A DNA stretch of 64,000 nucleotides from Pseudoalteromonas sp. (GTDB lineage: Bacteria > Pseudomonadota > Gammaproteobacteria > Enterobacterales > Alteromonadaceae), in the NCBI RefSeq assembly GCF_018402495.1, contig NZ_JAGYIU010000005.1, forward strand, positions 62,001 through 126,000. Direction: 5' to 3'. Below are positions 40,431 to 49,543 of the stretch, piece by piece (the stretch's first letter is position 1; each line of letters starts with the position of its first letter). The translations under genes and the position numbers were made by a program. A model generated the notes under the pieces. The model had not been told where the DNA came from, ran no database searches, and worked only from the letters and a program-made list of their open reading frames with translations.

Positions 40431-41933
40431 ATGAGCGCACACGACAACGAATATGACTTACTCATTATTGGCGGCGGTATTAACGGCGCTGGCATTGCTG
40501 CCGATGCCAGTGGTCGCGGTTTAAAAGTATTATTGTGTGAGCAAAACGATTTAGCCTCAGCCACTTCCTCTAATAGCAGTAAGCTTATTCATGGCGGGCT
40601 GCGCTATTTAGAGAATTATCAATTTAGATTGGTAAGAGAGGCATTACGTGAACGTGAAGTGCTATTAAAAAAAGCGCCGCATATTATGTGGCCGCTTTCT
40701 TTTAGGCTACCGCACCAAGCACACTTACGTCCTTCTTGGATGATTCGTGTGGGGTTATTTATTTACGATCACCTAGCGAAACGTGACACCTTACCCGCCT
40801 CAAAAGCGATTAAATTTGACAGCAATAGTGTACTTAACAACAGTATAACCCATGGCTTTGAATACGCTGATGGGTGGGTTGATGACGCGCGTTTAGTGAT
40901 TTTAAACGCCCAAGCGGCTCATAATTTAGGCGCCACCATTGCAACACGCACCCGCTGCATTAAAGCAACGCGTAACGCAGATTATTGGGATGTGATTTTA
41001 GAGCAACAAGCCAGCAAACAGCGACTGCAAGTCAAAGCCAAAAGTGTTGTTAATGCCGCTGGCCCTTGGGTAGCCTCATTATTTGAGGATGTATTTACAC
41101 CGCCCTCTCCACACACTATTCGCCTTGTGAAAGGCAGTCATATTGTAGTGCCCCGACTCCACAATGAGCCAGCTGCCTATATTTTACAAAATAAAGATAA
41201 TCGCATTGTATTTGTCATTCCTTATGAGCAAGATTACTCACTGATTGGCACCACAGATGAAGAGTACACCGGCGATATTACTGATGTAAAAATTAGTGAG
41301 CAAGAAATCGAGTACCTGATCAGTATTACTAATCATTACTTTAAAAAGCCAATAAGCGAAGCGGATATTGTGCACACGTTTAGTGGCGTGCGCCCGCTGT
41401 TAGATGACAAATCAACAGATGCTCAAGCCGTCACCCGCGATTACAAGCTGATATTAAATAATGAAGCTGATTATGCTCCATTATTAAGTGTGTTTGGTGG
41501 TAAAATTACCACTTATAGAAAGCTTGCAGAAAATGCCGTCAATAAGTTAGCGCCTTTTTACCCAAAGATGAGTGGCTCGTGGACGAAAAACCCCCCTTTA
41601 CCAGGCGGCGACTTTAGTAACCAAACATACCTTATCGCTCAGTTAGAAAGTAGCTACCCTTGGTTGGCAATCGACACATTAAAACGTATGGCTCGCAGCT
41701 ATGGCACGCTTAGTTATCAATTACTGGGGAACAGCCAAGCAATCGGCGATTTAGGCCATCACTTTGGTCATGGTCTGTATGCGCAGGAAGTTGATTACTT
41801 AGTAAACCATGAATGGGCAAGAACCAGCGCAGATATACTTTGGCGACGAACAAAGCTTGGGCTGCGCTTTAATCAAAAACAAGTCATTGCCTTGGGGCAA
41901 TATTTGACTAACCATCCTGCTTGCCACAGCTAA
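40431..41933 (+). CDS. glpD: Aerobic glycerol-3-phosphate dehydrogenase
   Basis: Membrane-associated FAD enzyme passing electrons from glycerol 3-phosphate to quinone. 500 aa. The FAD-binding motif LLIIGGGINGAGIAADASGRG is at residues 9-29, followed by SSKLIHGGLRYLE. FSGVRPLLDD and VFGGKITTYRKLAE lie further on. With glpK it completes glycerol conversion to dihydroxyacetone phosphate. It converges on the thioesterase gene with only 7 nt between the stops and no terminator. Confidence 0.97.
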   Translation: MSAHDNEYDLLIIGGGINGAGIAADASGRGLKVLLCEQNDLASATSSNSSKLIHGGLRYLENYQFRLVREALREREVLLKKAPHIMWPLSFRLPHQAHLRPSWMIRVGLFIYDHLAKRDTLPASKAIKFDSNSVLNNSITHGFEYADGWVDDARLVILNAQAAHNLGATIATRTRCIKATRNADYWDVILEQQASKQRLQVKAKSVVNAAGPWVASLFEDVFTPPSPHTIRLVKGSHIVVPRLHNEPAAYILQNKDNRIVFVIPYEQDYSLIGTTDEEYTGDITDVKISEQEIEYLISITNHYFKKPISEADIVHTFSGVRPLLDDKSTDAQAVTRDYKLILNNEADYAPLLSVFGGKITTYRKLAENAVNKLAPFYPKMSGSWTKNPPLPGGDFSNQTYLIAQLESSYPWLAIDTLKRMARSYGTLSYQLLGNSQAIGDLGHHFGHGLYAQEVDYLVNHEWARTSADILWRRTKLGLRFNQKQVIALGQYLTNHPACHS

Positions 41934-41940
41934 GCTGCGA

Positions 41941-42339
41941 TTAACTAACTGCAACAAGGTGCTGTGTCAATGCGGCTTTTTCATCAGTCGAAAGCATTTG
42001 CTTTGTTTTGCTGGCAAAGTCATAACGGACCATTACCGTTTTACCTATAGCACAGCATTTACCTTGCTGCCATGCTTCTTGGCGGATTACAAATGAGCTA
42101 TTACCAATTTGCTCTATGCTGGTATTAATTGTCACTTCGTGAGCATAAAAGAGCTCACCAACGAACGACACTTCAACTTTAGCAATAATTAACTTCCAGT
42201 TGTGTGGATTAAGATCAGGCGTAAAAAATTTAAAAATAGGTACTCGGGCGGCTTCAAACCACACAGGGAGTACGGTATTGTTGATGTGTCCGAGTGCATC
42301 CGTTTCGCTAAAACGCGGCATCACTTTTTCAGTAAACAT
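41941..42339 (-). CDS. Acyl-CoA thioesterase, YbgC/4HBT type
   Basis: 132-aa hotdog-fold protein. The N-terminal RFSETDALGHINNTVLPVWFEAAR carries the Asp and HINN pattern of the 4-hydroxybenzoyl-CoA thioesterase family. Substrate unknown; medium- or short-chain acyl-CoA is likely. Divergent from the oxygenase gene, 33 nt apart. Confidence 0.85.
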   Translation of the reverse strand: MFTEKVMPRFSETDALGHINNTVLPVWFEAARVPIFKFFTPDLNPHNWKLIIAKVEVSFVGELFYAHEVTINTSIEQIGNSSFVIRQEAWQQGKCCAIGKTVMVRYDFASKTKQMLSTDEKAALTQHLVAVS

Positions 42340-42372
42340 AATAATCCAATAATAAAATTAAATAGGTAACTC

Positions 42373-43077
42373 ATGACGGACTTTATCCGCGTATATAACA
42401 ACGCACTCAGTAATGACTTTTGCGATAACTTTATCACTACCTTTTCTCAAAGCCCGCATATTAAACAAGGGATGACATCGGGCGGTGTTGATCTTAATAA
42501 AAAAGATAGCCACGACTTATACTTAAACAATCATCCTGAATACGCAGAACAATTAAAACATATTCAACAAACCACTGCACAGTATGTTTTTAACTACATT
42601 GAAGAACATATTTTTATGATGATTGGGGCATTTGGTTTAAAGGTATATCACCCAAAAACAGGACAACCGGTTGATTTGACTCACGCCAACTATGACGAGG
42701 TAGGTAAACCACAACTCCCCTTATTGGTGCAGCAAATTTTTAGACTCGGTAATATTCAAGCGCAAAAATACGAAGTAAATAAAGGCGGTTATCCGTATTG
42801 GCACAGTGAAGTGTATCCGCAGCTACAGCATAATGAAGCACTGCATCGGGTATTGTTATTTATGTTTTATTTAAATGATGTTGAAGAAGGCGGAGAAACC
42901 GAGTTTTATTATCAAAATCGTAAAATAGCCCCTAAAAAAGGCAGCATGGTAATTGCCCCAGGCTACTTTACGCATACACATAGAGGCAATAAGCCAGTAT
43001 CAAACGATAAGTATATTTTAACCTCATGGGTTTTGTTTAATCGAGCAGAGCAAATTTATGGAACGCCACAAAGCTAA
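42373..43077 (+). CDS. Prolyl 4-hydroxylase-like 2OG-Fe(II) oxygenase
   Basis: 234 aa. The double-stranded beta-helix region gives an iron site as H-S-E in YPYWHSEVYP, the distal His in GYFTHTHRGNKP and a 2OG-binding Lys in NDKYILTSWVLF. Most relatives have H-x-D, so Glu is an uncommon variant, although it is known in some 2OG enzymes such as clavaminate synthase. Substrate unknown: a protein proline or a small amino acid. A 7-bp tandem array begins 2 nt after its stop. Confidence 0.8.
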   Translation: MTDFIRVYNNALSNDFCDNFITTFSQSPHIKQGMTSGGVDLNKKDSHDLYLNNHPEYAEQLKHIQQTTAQYVFNYIEEHIFMMIGAFGLKVYHPKTGQPVDLTHANYDEVGKPQLPLLVQQIFRLGNIQAQKYEVNKGGYPYWHSEVYPQLQHNEALHRVLLFMFYLNDVEEGGETEFYYQNRKIAPKKGSMVIAPGYFTHTHRGNKPVSNDKYILTSWVLFNRAEQIYGTPQS

Positions 43078-43135
<58 letters not shown>

Positions 43136-43168
43136 AAATTAACTAACTGCTGACTACTGTCAAGTATT

Positions 43169-43198
43169 TGCACTTTAATAAACAATAATTAAAGTGCA
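43169..43198. terminator. Hairpin between converging genes
   Basis: TGCACTTTAAT / ATTAAAGTGCA, an 11-bp perfect stem with an 8-nt loop between the oxygenase gene and the convergent aminotransferase-fold gene. The T-runs are short (GATTTGCATT on plus), so it is a weak bidirectional terminator at best. Confidence 0.45.
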
Positions 43199-43227
43199 GA
43201 TTTGCATTAAACTGAAAGCTGACAGCT

Positions 43228-44460
43228 TCAAATCAGCTCATCAAACAAATTAAAGAGCGTGTCCATCTCTTCGATGGTGTTGTAGTGCATACAACCAATG
43301 CGAACTACGCCGCCCTTATCAAGCACACCCAGTTGTTTGCATAAACCTTGGGCGTAAAAATTACCATCCCATACACATACATGTTGTTTACCCAAAAATT
43401 CAGACACTTGGCGAGGCTCTAACCCTTCAAAGGTCAGTGCGAACGTAGGGGTACGCTCACTCAAACGCTCTAAATCGTCTATACCAAACAACTTAATTTT
43501 TGGGTAGTTAACTAGACGCGTTAAAAAGTATTCACTCAATGCCATTTCATGTTGCTTTGTTTTAGCAAACGCAACATTTAGCTTTTCACGGCGTGAGTGA
43601 CTGTCATCAAGTTCGCTAATAGCTGCAATGTAATCAACCGCGGCAATAAAGCCCGCAAGTGCCTCAAAACTTTGTGTACCGGTTTCCCAGCGACCTGGTG
43701 CAACATCTTTTGCAGGCTCTACCTTATAAGGAGTAAACCCCTCTAAGTGCTCAGTTTTACCATAAACTATACCTAAATGCGGGCCAAAAAACTTATACGC
43801 AGAACACGCTAAAAAGTCGCAATCTAACGCTTGTACATCAATCAGTTCATGTGGCGCATAATGCACCGCATCAACATACACCAACGCACCCACATTATGC
43901 GCAAGCTCTATAATACGTTTAATGTCGTTAATAGAGCCCGTGGTGTTTGAGGCATACGTAACGGCAACTAATTTAGTATTACTGTTTAATAGGCTTTCAA
44001 AATGCGCCATATCTAAACTGCAGTCGGCTTCATTAACCAGTGCAGTATTAACCACAGCGCCTTTATCTTCAGCGGCTTGCTGCCAAGACGATACATTTGA
44101 AAAATGATCTGCATTGGTCACTATAATTTCATCACCAGCTTGCCAATTGCGTGAAATTGCTCGGCTAAAGCTAAATGTTAGGCTGGTCATATTAGGGCCA
44201 AATACAATATTTTGTGCACTGGGCGCATTCAATAAATCAGCCGCCGCTTGACGCGCATTAGCCATCAGCTCAACCGTTTTGTCACTTGAGAAAAACGCAC
44301 CGCCCAAGTTTGAATTGTAATGTCCTAAATAAGCGGTCATGGCACTCAGTACCGACTGTGGTACTTGTGAGCCACCTGGCCCATCTAAAAACACCGGTGA
44401 CTTGCCATCAACAGTTTGCATTAAAGCAGGAAATTGCGCGCGCAATTGCATTAAATTCAT
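43228..44460 (-). CDS. Cysteine desulfurase-like PLP enzyme (VC1184-type subfamily)
   Basis: 410-aa class V aminotransferase-fold protein. The cofactor lysine is in FLACSAYKFFGPHLG, with upstream VTNADHFSN and DAVHYAPHELIDV. SufS-type enzymes carry their catalytic Cys in a C-terminal loop (RTGHHCA-like); here that region reads HVCVWDGNFYAQG, so it may not be a true desulfurase. It follows the 2OG dioxygenase gene by 10 nt, so the two probably work together on an amino acid. Function not established. Confidence 0.75.
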   Translation of the reverse strand: MNLMQLRAQFPALMQTVDGKSPVFLDGPGGSQVPQSVLSAMTAYLGHYNSNLGGAFFSSDKTVELMANARQAAADLLNAPSAQNIVFGPNMTSLTFSFSRAISRNWQAGDEIIVTNADHFSNVSSWQQAAEDKGAVVNTALVNEADCSLDMAHFESLLNSNTKLVAVTYASNTTGSINDIKRIIELAHNVGALVYVDAVHYAPHELIDVQALDCDFLACSAYKFFGPHLGIVYGKTEHLEGFTPYKVEPAKDVAPGRWETGTQSFEALAGFIAAVDYIAAISELDDSHSRREKLNVAFAKTKQHEMALSEYFLTRLVNYPKIKLFGIDDLERLSERTPTFALTFEGLEPRQVSEFLGKQHVCVWDGNFYAQGLCKQLGVLDKGGVVRIGCMHYNTIEEMDTLFNLFDELI

Positions 44461-44470
44461 TTTATTTCTC

Positions 44471-45103
44471 TTAAGCAGTTAGTACGAAGCAATCCAGGTA
44501 ACCTGGTTTGTTAGCATCAATTTTGTTCATTGGCGTGGCGTTATGCCATACCTGACGGTCATTAATTAGTGCAAACATGCCGTCTTTTATTTCCATTTTA
44601 AAACACGGTTCAGCTTGTTGGTTTTCATAAACCAATAGCTCACCACCTTCTAAATTTTCGTGAGAAACACCACATACACACACATGGTCAAACCCATCTT
44701 GATGCACACCTTCAGGCGCTGCTGGTGTATCGCTATCTATAGCCAACATACGGAACTGATGGATTTCAATGTCACGTTCTGCGTCAATGCCGGTGATTGC
44801 TGCAAATTCACTAACAATGCTTTTCATACCCTCAGATTCAAGCAAGCTTTGCTCTAAGTTTTCGTAAGTACGCTCAACATTACCTTGAAAGGTATTAATT
44901 GAATCGTCTTGCACAAACGCTTTGGTCGCTTGAAGATTAAGCTCACCATTTTGTAATTTAACCACTGAATAACGGCGTTTACGAAACGCACCATCTGCAT
45001 AAGGATTTGCAGGTAAGTTATCAAAAGAAGGCTTAACCAAATCAATATTGGCTTGGTTAATAAAACGAAGTTGCAGTAAATTCTGGTTGTTTAATGCGGT
45101 CAT
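44471..45103 (-). CDS. 2OG-Fe dioxygenase family protein (PF10014-like)
   Basis: 210 aa, resembling the BsmA/isoleucine dioxygenase family. The iron site is H-x-D in EGVHQDGFDHVCV and the distal His in DRQVWHNATPM. The C-terminal GYLDCFVLTA has Leu where I recall an Arg (GYRD) that binds 2-oxoglutarate in relatives, so activity needs checking. Members hydroxylate free amino acids. It is the first gene of a two-gene unit with the desulfurase-like gene. Confidence 0.75.
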   Translation of the reverse strand: MTALNNQNLLQLRFINQANIDLVKPSFDNLPANPYADGAFRKRRYSVVKLQNGELNLQATKAFVQDDSINTFQGNVERTYENLEQSLLESEGMKSIVSEFAAITGIDAERDIEIHQFRMLAIDSDTPAAPEGVHQDGFDHVCVCGVSHENLEGGELLVYENQQAEPCFKMEIKDGMFALINDRQVWHNATPMNKIDANKPGYLDCFVLTA

Positions 45104-45262
45104 AAAATCCTGCTTATAATAATGATAATATTGCCGAGGATTTTAATGCATATAGAGAGGATTTTTTGCCTTATTAGCCATGTTAATGACGATATTTGAC
45201 GAAAGTTAATACAATGATGAAAAAAATTAAGCATTATCTATCTAATATTTCATTTGAACAAT

Positions 45263-45288
45263 AAAAAACCCGCCGAAGCGGGTTTTTT
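45263..45288. terminator. Terminator of acnB
   Basis: AAAAAACCCGC-CGAA-GCGGGTTTTTT, a perfect stem with a tetraloop, 17 nt past the acnB stop, with A and T runs both sides. Because it sits upstream of the dioxygenase gene start, it also insulates that gene. Confidence 0.92.
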
Positions 45289-45304
45289 AAACACACTCTA
45301 TAAA

Positions 45305-47902
45305 TTATACAGCTTGCTGAATAATTACGTTGTCTGCCTTTTTAGTGTACTGAGGCATACGGTGGAAGTTCAAGTAACGGTAGGTATCTGCTGCTGTTGC
45401 ATTAATTTTCGCTGCATATTCTTGGTACTCAGCGGGCGTTGGTAACTTACCTAAAATGGCCGCTACTGCTGCAAGCTCTGCTGATGCTAAGAATACATTT
45501 GCCCCTGTACCTAAACGGTTAGGGAAGTTACGTGTAGAAGTAGACACAACCGTTGCTTTGTCTGCAACACGTGCTTGGTTACCCATACACAGTGAACACC
45601 CTGGCGTTTCAATACGTGCACCAACACGACCAAAAATACCGTAGTAACCTTCGTCTGTAAGTTGGTCTTTATCCATCTTCGTTGGTGGAGCAACCCAAAG
45701 CTGTGTTGGGATACGCCCTTTAAAGCCATCTAGTAACTTACCCGCAGCACGGAAGTGACCGATATTAGTCATACAAGAACCGATAAATACTTCGTCGATT
45801 TTCTCCCCTGTCACATCAGAAAGTAGGCGTGCATCATCAGGATCATTTGGCGCACACAGTACTGGCTCTTTAATCTCAGCGAGGTCGATTTCAAGTACGT
45901 GTTTGTACTCTGCGTCTTTATCAGCTTCCATTAGCTCTGGGTTTGCTAACCAGTCTTGCATTGCAGTAACACGACGCTCAATCGTACGTACATCACCGTA
46001 ACCTTCAGAAATCATCCACTTAAGCATAACAATGTTAGACTCAAGGTATTCGCTGATCGACTCTTTAGAAAGCTTAATAGTACAACCTGCAGCTGAACGC
46101 TCTGCTGATGCATCTGATAGCTCAAATGCTTGCTCAACCGTTAAGTGCTCAACACCTTCAATTTCTAGTATGCGTCCAGAGAATTCGTTGATTTTACCTT
46201 TCTTCTCAACCGTTAATAGGCCTTCTTTGATACCAAAATAAGGGATAGCATGTACAAGGTCACGTAAAGTGATACCCGGTTGCATTTCACCTTTAAAACG
46301 AACCAAAATTGATTCAGGCATATCTAATGGCATTACACCCGTTGCAGCTGCGAACGCTACCGCCCCCGAACCTGCTGGGAATGAAATACCTAATGGGAAA
46401 CGTGTATGTGAATCACCACCTGTACCTACGGTATCTGGTAATAACATACGGTTTAACCATGAGTGAATTACACCGTCACCAGGACGAAGCGATACACCGC
46501 CACGGTTCATGATGAAATCAGGAAGCGTATGGTGCGTGTTTACGTCGATTGGTTTAGGGTAAGCGGATGTATGACAGAAAGACTGCATGGTTAAATCTGC
46601 AGAGAAACCTAAACAGGCTAAGTCTTTAAGTTCATCACGCGTCATAGGACCGGTGGTATCTTGCGAGCCAACCGTAGTCATTTTAGGTTCACAGTATTGG
46701 CCAGGGCGAATACCGGCAACGTTACATGCTTTACCAACCATTTTTTGCGCAAGCGTAAAGCCCTTGTCTGATACTTCAGTCACTGCTGGTACTTTAAATA
46801 CGTCAGTTGCATCTAAACCTAATGATGTACGTGCTTTGTCTGTAAGACCACGACCAATGATCAGTGGAATACGACCACCCGCACGAACTTCATCAAGTAT
46901 TACCTCTGATTTAAGTTCAAATGTAGAGATCACATCATCAGTACCATGACGTTTAACAACACCTTCATAAGGGTAGATGTCGATTTGGTCACCCATGTTG
47001 AATTCATCAACATTTAATTCGATTGGTAACGCACCCGAGTCTTCCATGGTATTGAAGAAGATAGGCGCAATCTTGTTACCTAAACATACACCACCAACGC
47101 GCTTGTTTGGTACGAATGGAATATCATCACCCATAAACCAAAGCACAGAGTTTGTTGCAGACTTACGTGAAGAGCCCGTACCAACAACGTCACCTACGTA
47201 AGCAAGTGGTAAGCCTTTTGTTTTTAACTCTTCAAGCTGAGTGATTGGGCCCACTTCACCGTCTTTGTCAGGGTTAATGCCATCACGTTCATTTTTAAGC
47301 ATGGCTAATGCATGCAGTGGAATATCAGGACGTGACCATGCATCTGGTGCTGGTGATAAATCATCTGTGTTTGTCTCGCCAGTGACTTTAAATACCGTAA
47401 CAGAGATTTTTTCAGCAACGGCTGGCTTATTGATAAACCATTCAGCGGCAGCCCAAGACTCTATAATTTGCTTGGCGTACGCATTACCTGCTTTTGCTTT
47501 TTCTTCTACATCGTAGAACGCATCAAACATTAATAATGTGTTCGAAAGGCCTTTTACTACAATTGGCGCTAACGCTTCGTCATCAAGTAGTTCAACCATT
47601 GGCGCAATATTGTAGCCACCGAGCATAGTACCTAGTAACTCAGCTGCTTTTTCTTTAGAAATCAACGGAGAAACAGCTTCACCTTTAGCAACAGCCGCTA
47701 AAAAGCCTGCTTTAATGTAGGCTGCATCATCAACACCTGGTGGTACGCGGTTGATCAGCAGTTCTAGGATGAACTCTTCTTCACCTGCCGGTGGCGTTTT
47801 AATTAGCTCAATAAGATCAGCCGTCTGCTGAGCATCTAATGGCGCTGGTACGATACCTAACGCGGCACGTTCTTCTACGTGTTTACGATATTCTTGTAGC
47901 AC
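45305..47902 (-). CDS. acnB: Aconitate hydratase B
   Basis: Main TCA-cycle aconitase, 865 aa, interconverting citrate and isocitrate through an iron-sulfur cluster. It follows E. coli AcnB throughout. The cluster cysteines appear as [12 protein letters not shown] and [13 protein letters not shown]. The start is GTG with AAGAGGG upstream, matching E. coli MLEEYRKHV. A perfect -10 (TATAAT) lies about 90 nt upstream. Confidence 0.98.
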   Translation of the reverse strand: MLQEYRKHVEERAALGIVPAPLDAQQTADLIELIKTPPAGEEEFILELLINRVPPGVDDAAYIKAGFLAAVAKGEAVSPLISKEKAAELLGTMLGGYNIAPMVELLDDEALAPIVVKGLSNTLLMFDAFYDVEEKAKAGNAYAKQIIESWAAAEWFINKPAVAEKISVTVFKVTGETNTDDLSPAPDAWSRPDIPLHALAMLKNERDGINPDKDGEVGPITQLEELKTKGLPLAYVGDVVGTGSSRKSATNSVLWFMGDDIPFVPNKRVGGVCLGNKIAPIFFNTMEDSGALPIELNVDEFNMGDQIDIYPYEGVVKRHGTDDVISTFELKSEVILDEVRAGGRIPLIIGRGLTDKARTSLGLDATDVFKVPAVTEVSDKGFTLAQKMVGKACNVAGIRPGQYCEPKMTTVGSQDTTGPMTRDELKDLACLGFSADLTMQSFCHTSAYPKPIDVNTHHTLPDFIMNRGGVSLRPGDGVIHSWLNRMLLPDTVGTGGDSHTRFPLGISFPAGSGAVAFAAATGVMPLDMPESILVRFKGEMQPGITLRDLVHAIPYFGIKEGLLTVEKKGKINEFSGRILEIEGVEHLTVEQAFELSDASAERSAAGCTIKLSKESISEYLESNIVMLKWMISEGYGDVRTIERRVTAMQDWLANPELMEADKDAEYKHVLEIDLAEIKEPVLCAPNDPDDARLLSDVTGEKIDEVFIGSCMTNIGHFRAAGKLLDGFKGRIPTQLWVAPPTKMDKDQLTDEGYYGIFGRVGARIETPGCSLCMGNQARVADKATVVSTSTRNFPNRLGTGANVFLASAELAAVAAILGKLPTPAEYQEYAAKINATAADTYRYLNFHRMPQYTKKADNVIIQQAV

Positions 47903-47988
47903 AGTATTGCCCTCTTGGTGACGTTAAAGTATTCGGTGGTGTTTACTAAGCACACTGTAACCTAATACTTATAGTATTCTAACTCTCG

Positions 47989-48017
47989 ATTATAAAGCTT
48001 TTATGGATAGATTAAAA
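47989..48017 (-). promoter_or_regulatory. Probable acnB promoter
   Basis: Minus-strand TATAAT (47994-47989) with a weak -35 TTTTAA 17 nt upstream, about 90 nt before the acnB start. The -10 is perfect but the -35 is poor, as in activator-dependent promoters. Confidence 0.5.
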
Positions 48018-48114
48018 TCCATCCAGTTAAGCAAACGAGTGATACCGATTATCACCAATATGAATAGCACATAAAGCAAAACCAATTTTCATGAATACCC
48101 ATGAATTAGGCATA

Positions 48115-48140
48115 AAAAAACCCAGACTAAGCTGGGTTTC
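48115..48140 (-). terminator. Terminator of the ompA-like gene
   Basis: On the minus strand AAACCCAG / CTGGGTTTTTTT with a 6-nt loop, 19 nt past the stop. The plus-strand loop ACTAAG is the same as in the tuf terminator. Confidence 0.88.
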
Positions 48141-48158
48141 TACTCAATGATAAAGCTA

Positions 48159-49217
48159 TTAACGCTGTACTTTTACACGCTCAATAGACTTTACAAGCGC
48201 TTCAACGCGGCGGTTTTCAGCATGCGCCTGAGCCGTATTCGCTTCATTTTTAAGGCGTTCTTCACCTAAACCAGCCGTTGTAATGCGATCTTCTGCAATA
48301 CCATCAGCAATTAGCTTTTTCGCAACTGCATCAGCACGTTTTTTAGATAACCATTTGTTGTAAGATGCTTTACCTACAGAAGAAGTATGACCTTCAAGTA
48401 GTACTGTTGTGTCTGGATGCTCTTTTAAGAAAGAAGCAACTTGGTTGATATCATCTAGGTACTGTTTAGATACTGATGAATCGTTGTTAGGGAATGTTAC
48501 TAACAAGCTTACTGTTACTTCTGTATCTTCATAAAGAGTACAACCATCGCTACCAACAGCATCTGTCATAGGTGTGTTAGCACATTTATCATTTACATCA
48601 GGGATACCGTCGTTGTCAGAATCAATAAGTGCGACTGGTTCTGGAGTAGTTTCTGGCTCTGGAGCTGGTTCAACTGCTGCTGCCGGCGCCGTGTTTTGGC
48701 CGAAGAAATAGTTAATACCTAACTTTGCACCTACATCGGTATAACCTTTATCAAGCCCTTGGTAAACACTTGTTTCCGCGTTTACAAAGAAGTTGTCGGT
48801 AACAAAGTGTCGGTAACCTACACCTGCGTTTACAAATGTATTGTCATCTACAACATCAATATCTTTTAGACCTAACAAACCGTAAAAGGGACCGCCACCA
48901 AAGTGATAAAGTGCATCAATACCATAGCGTTCACCATCAATATCGTTATTGTTATTTAATACTTTGTCGTGCGCGTCAAAACTTAGGTCTGCATATTCTA
49001 AACGCGCACTCCAGTAATCATTAAAGCGATAGCCTAACTCAGCACCCCAACCTGTCGATTCATTAACATCAAGGCCAGCTTGCTCACGCATGTTTTTCCA
49101 TGAGGCATCGTAATAGTCACCAAAAGCACCGATGTAAAAACCTTCTTGCTCGGCCGCAAAAGTAGATGCGCTAGTTGCAGCTAACGCGATAGCAATTGTA
49201 AGTGATTTTAATTTCAT
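48159..49217 (-). CDS. OmpA-family outer membrane protein
   Basis: 352 aa with a signal peptide (SLTIAIALAATSASTFAA). The N-terminal half is an 8-stranded barrel (GFYIGAFGDYYDASW...). A Pro-rich linker (EPAPEPETTPEPVA) leads to a calcium-binding-like DSDNDGIPDVNDKC thrombospondin type 3 repeat. The C-terminal peptidoglycan-binding OmpA domain has LLEGHTSSVGKASYNKWLSKKRADAV. It tethers the outer membrane to peptidoglycan. Monocistronic. Confidence 0.92.
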   Translation of the reverse strand: MKLKSLTIAIALAATSASTFAAEQEGFYIGAFGDYYDASWKNMREQAGLDVNESTGWGAELGYRFNDYWSARLEYADLSFDAHDKVLNNNNDIDGERYGIDALYHFGGGPFYGLLGLKDIDVVDDNTFVNAGVGYRHFVTDNFFVNAETSVYQGLDKGYTDVGAKLGINYFFGQNTAPAAAVEPAPEPETTPEPVALIDSDNDGIPDVNDKCANTPMTDAVGSDGCTLYEDTEVTVSLLVTFPNNDSSVSKQYLDDINQVASFLKEHPDTTVLLEGHTSSVGKASYNKWLSKKRADAVAKKLIADGIAEDRITTAGLGEERLKNEANTAQAHAENRRVEALVKSIERVKVQR

Positions 49218-49543
49218 TGTTTTCTTCCCATATTAACAACCAAAAATATAGCTAAGCATTACTAGCTCTTATAAATTACCTATATGGTAACTGAGCCTTT
49301 ATTAATCAATACTTAACGTAAAATATATTTTTCAAAACCTAATATACAATCAGGCAGTTTAATTTATGTACTTTTCTTTAACAGTATAACAGTTTAAATG
49401 ACAAGCGATCGCTTTAAACCCTAAACGATTACAGGTCTTTATGACTATTATGGTAACACCCGCTTACTGTTTGTTCTATAAATGAACAACAGCCAAAATA
49501 AAAATGATCTTTTTTGTTCACGGGCTCTTTTAAAAAGCAACAC
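49218..49543. promoter_or_regulatory. Gap between the ompA-like gene and selO
   Basis: 326 nt of AT-rich DNA serving as the ompA leader and promoter region. A CTGTTTGTTC/GAACAACAG hairpin near 49467-49492 lies just past selO, without a U-tract. I could not pick a reliable promoter. The 61-codon ORF at 49429 is a shadow running into selO. Confidence 0.35.
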
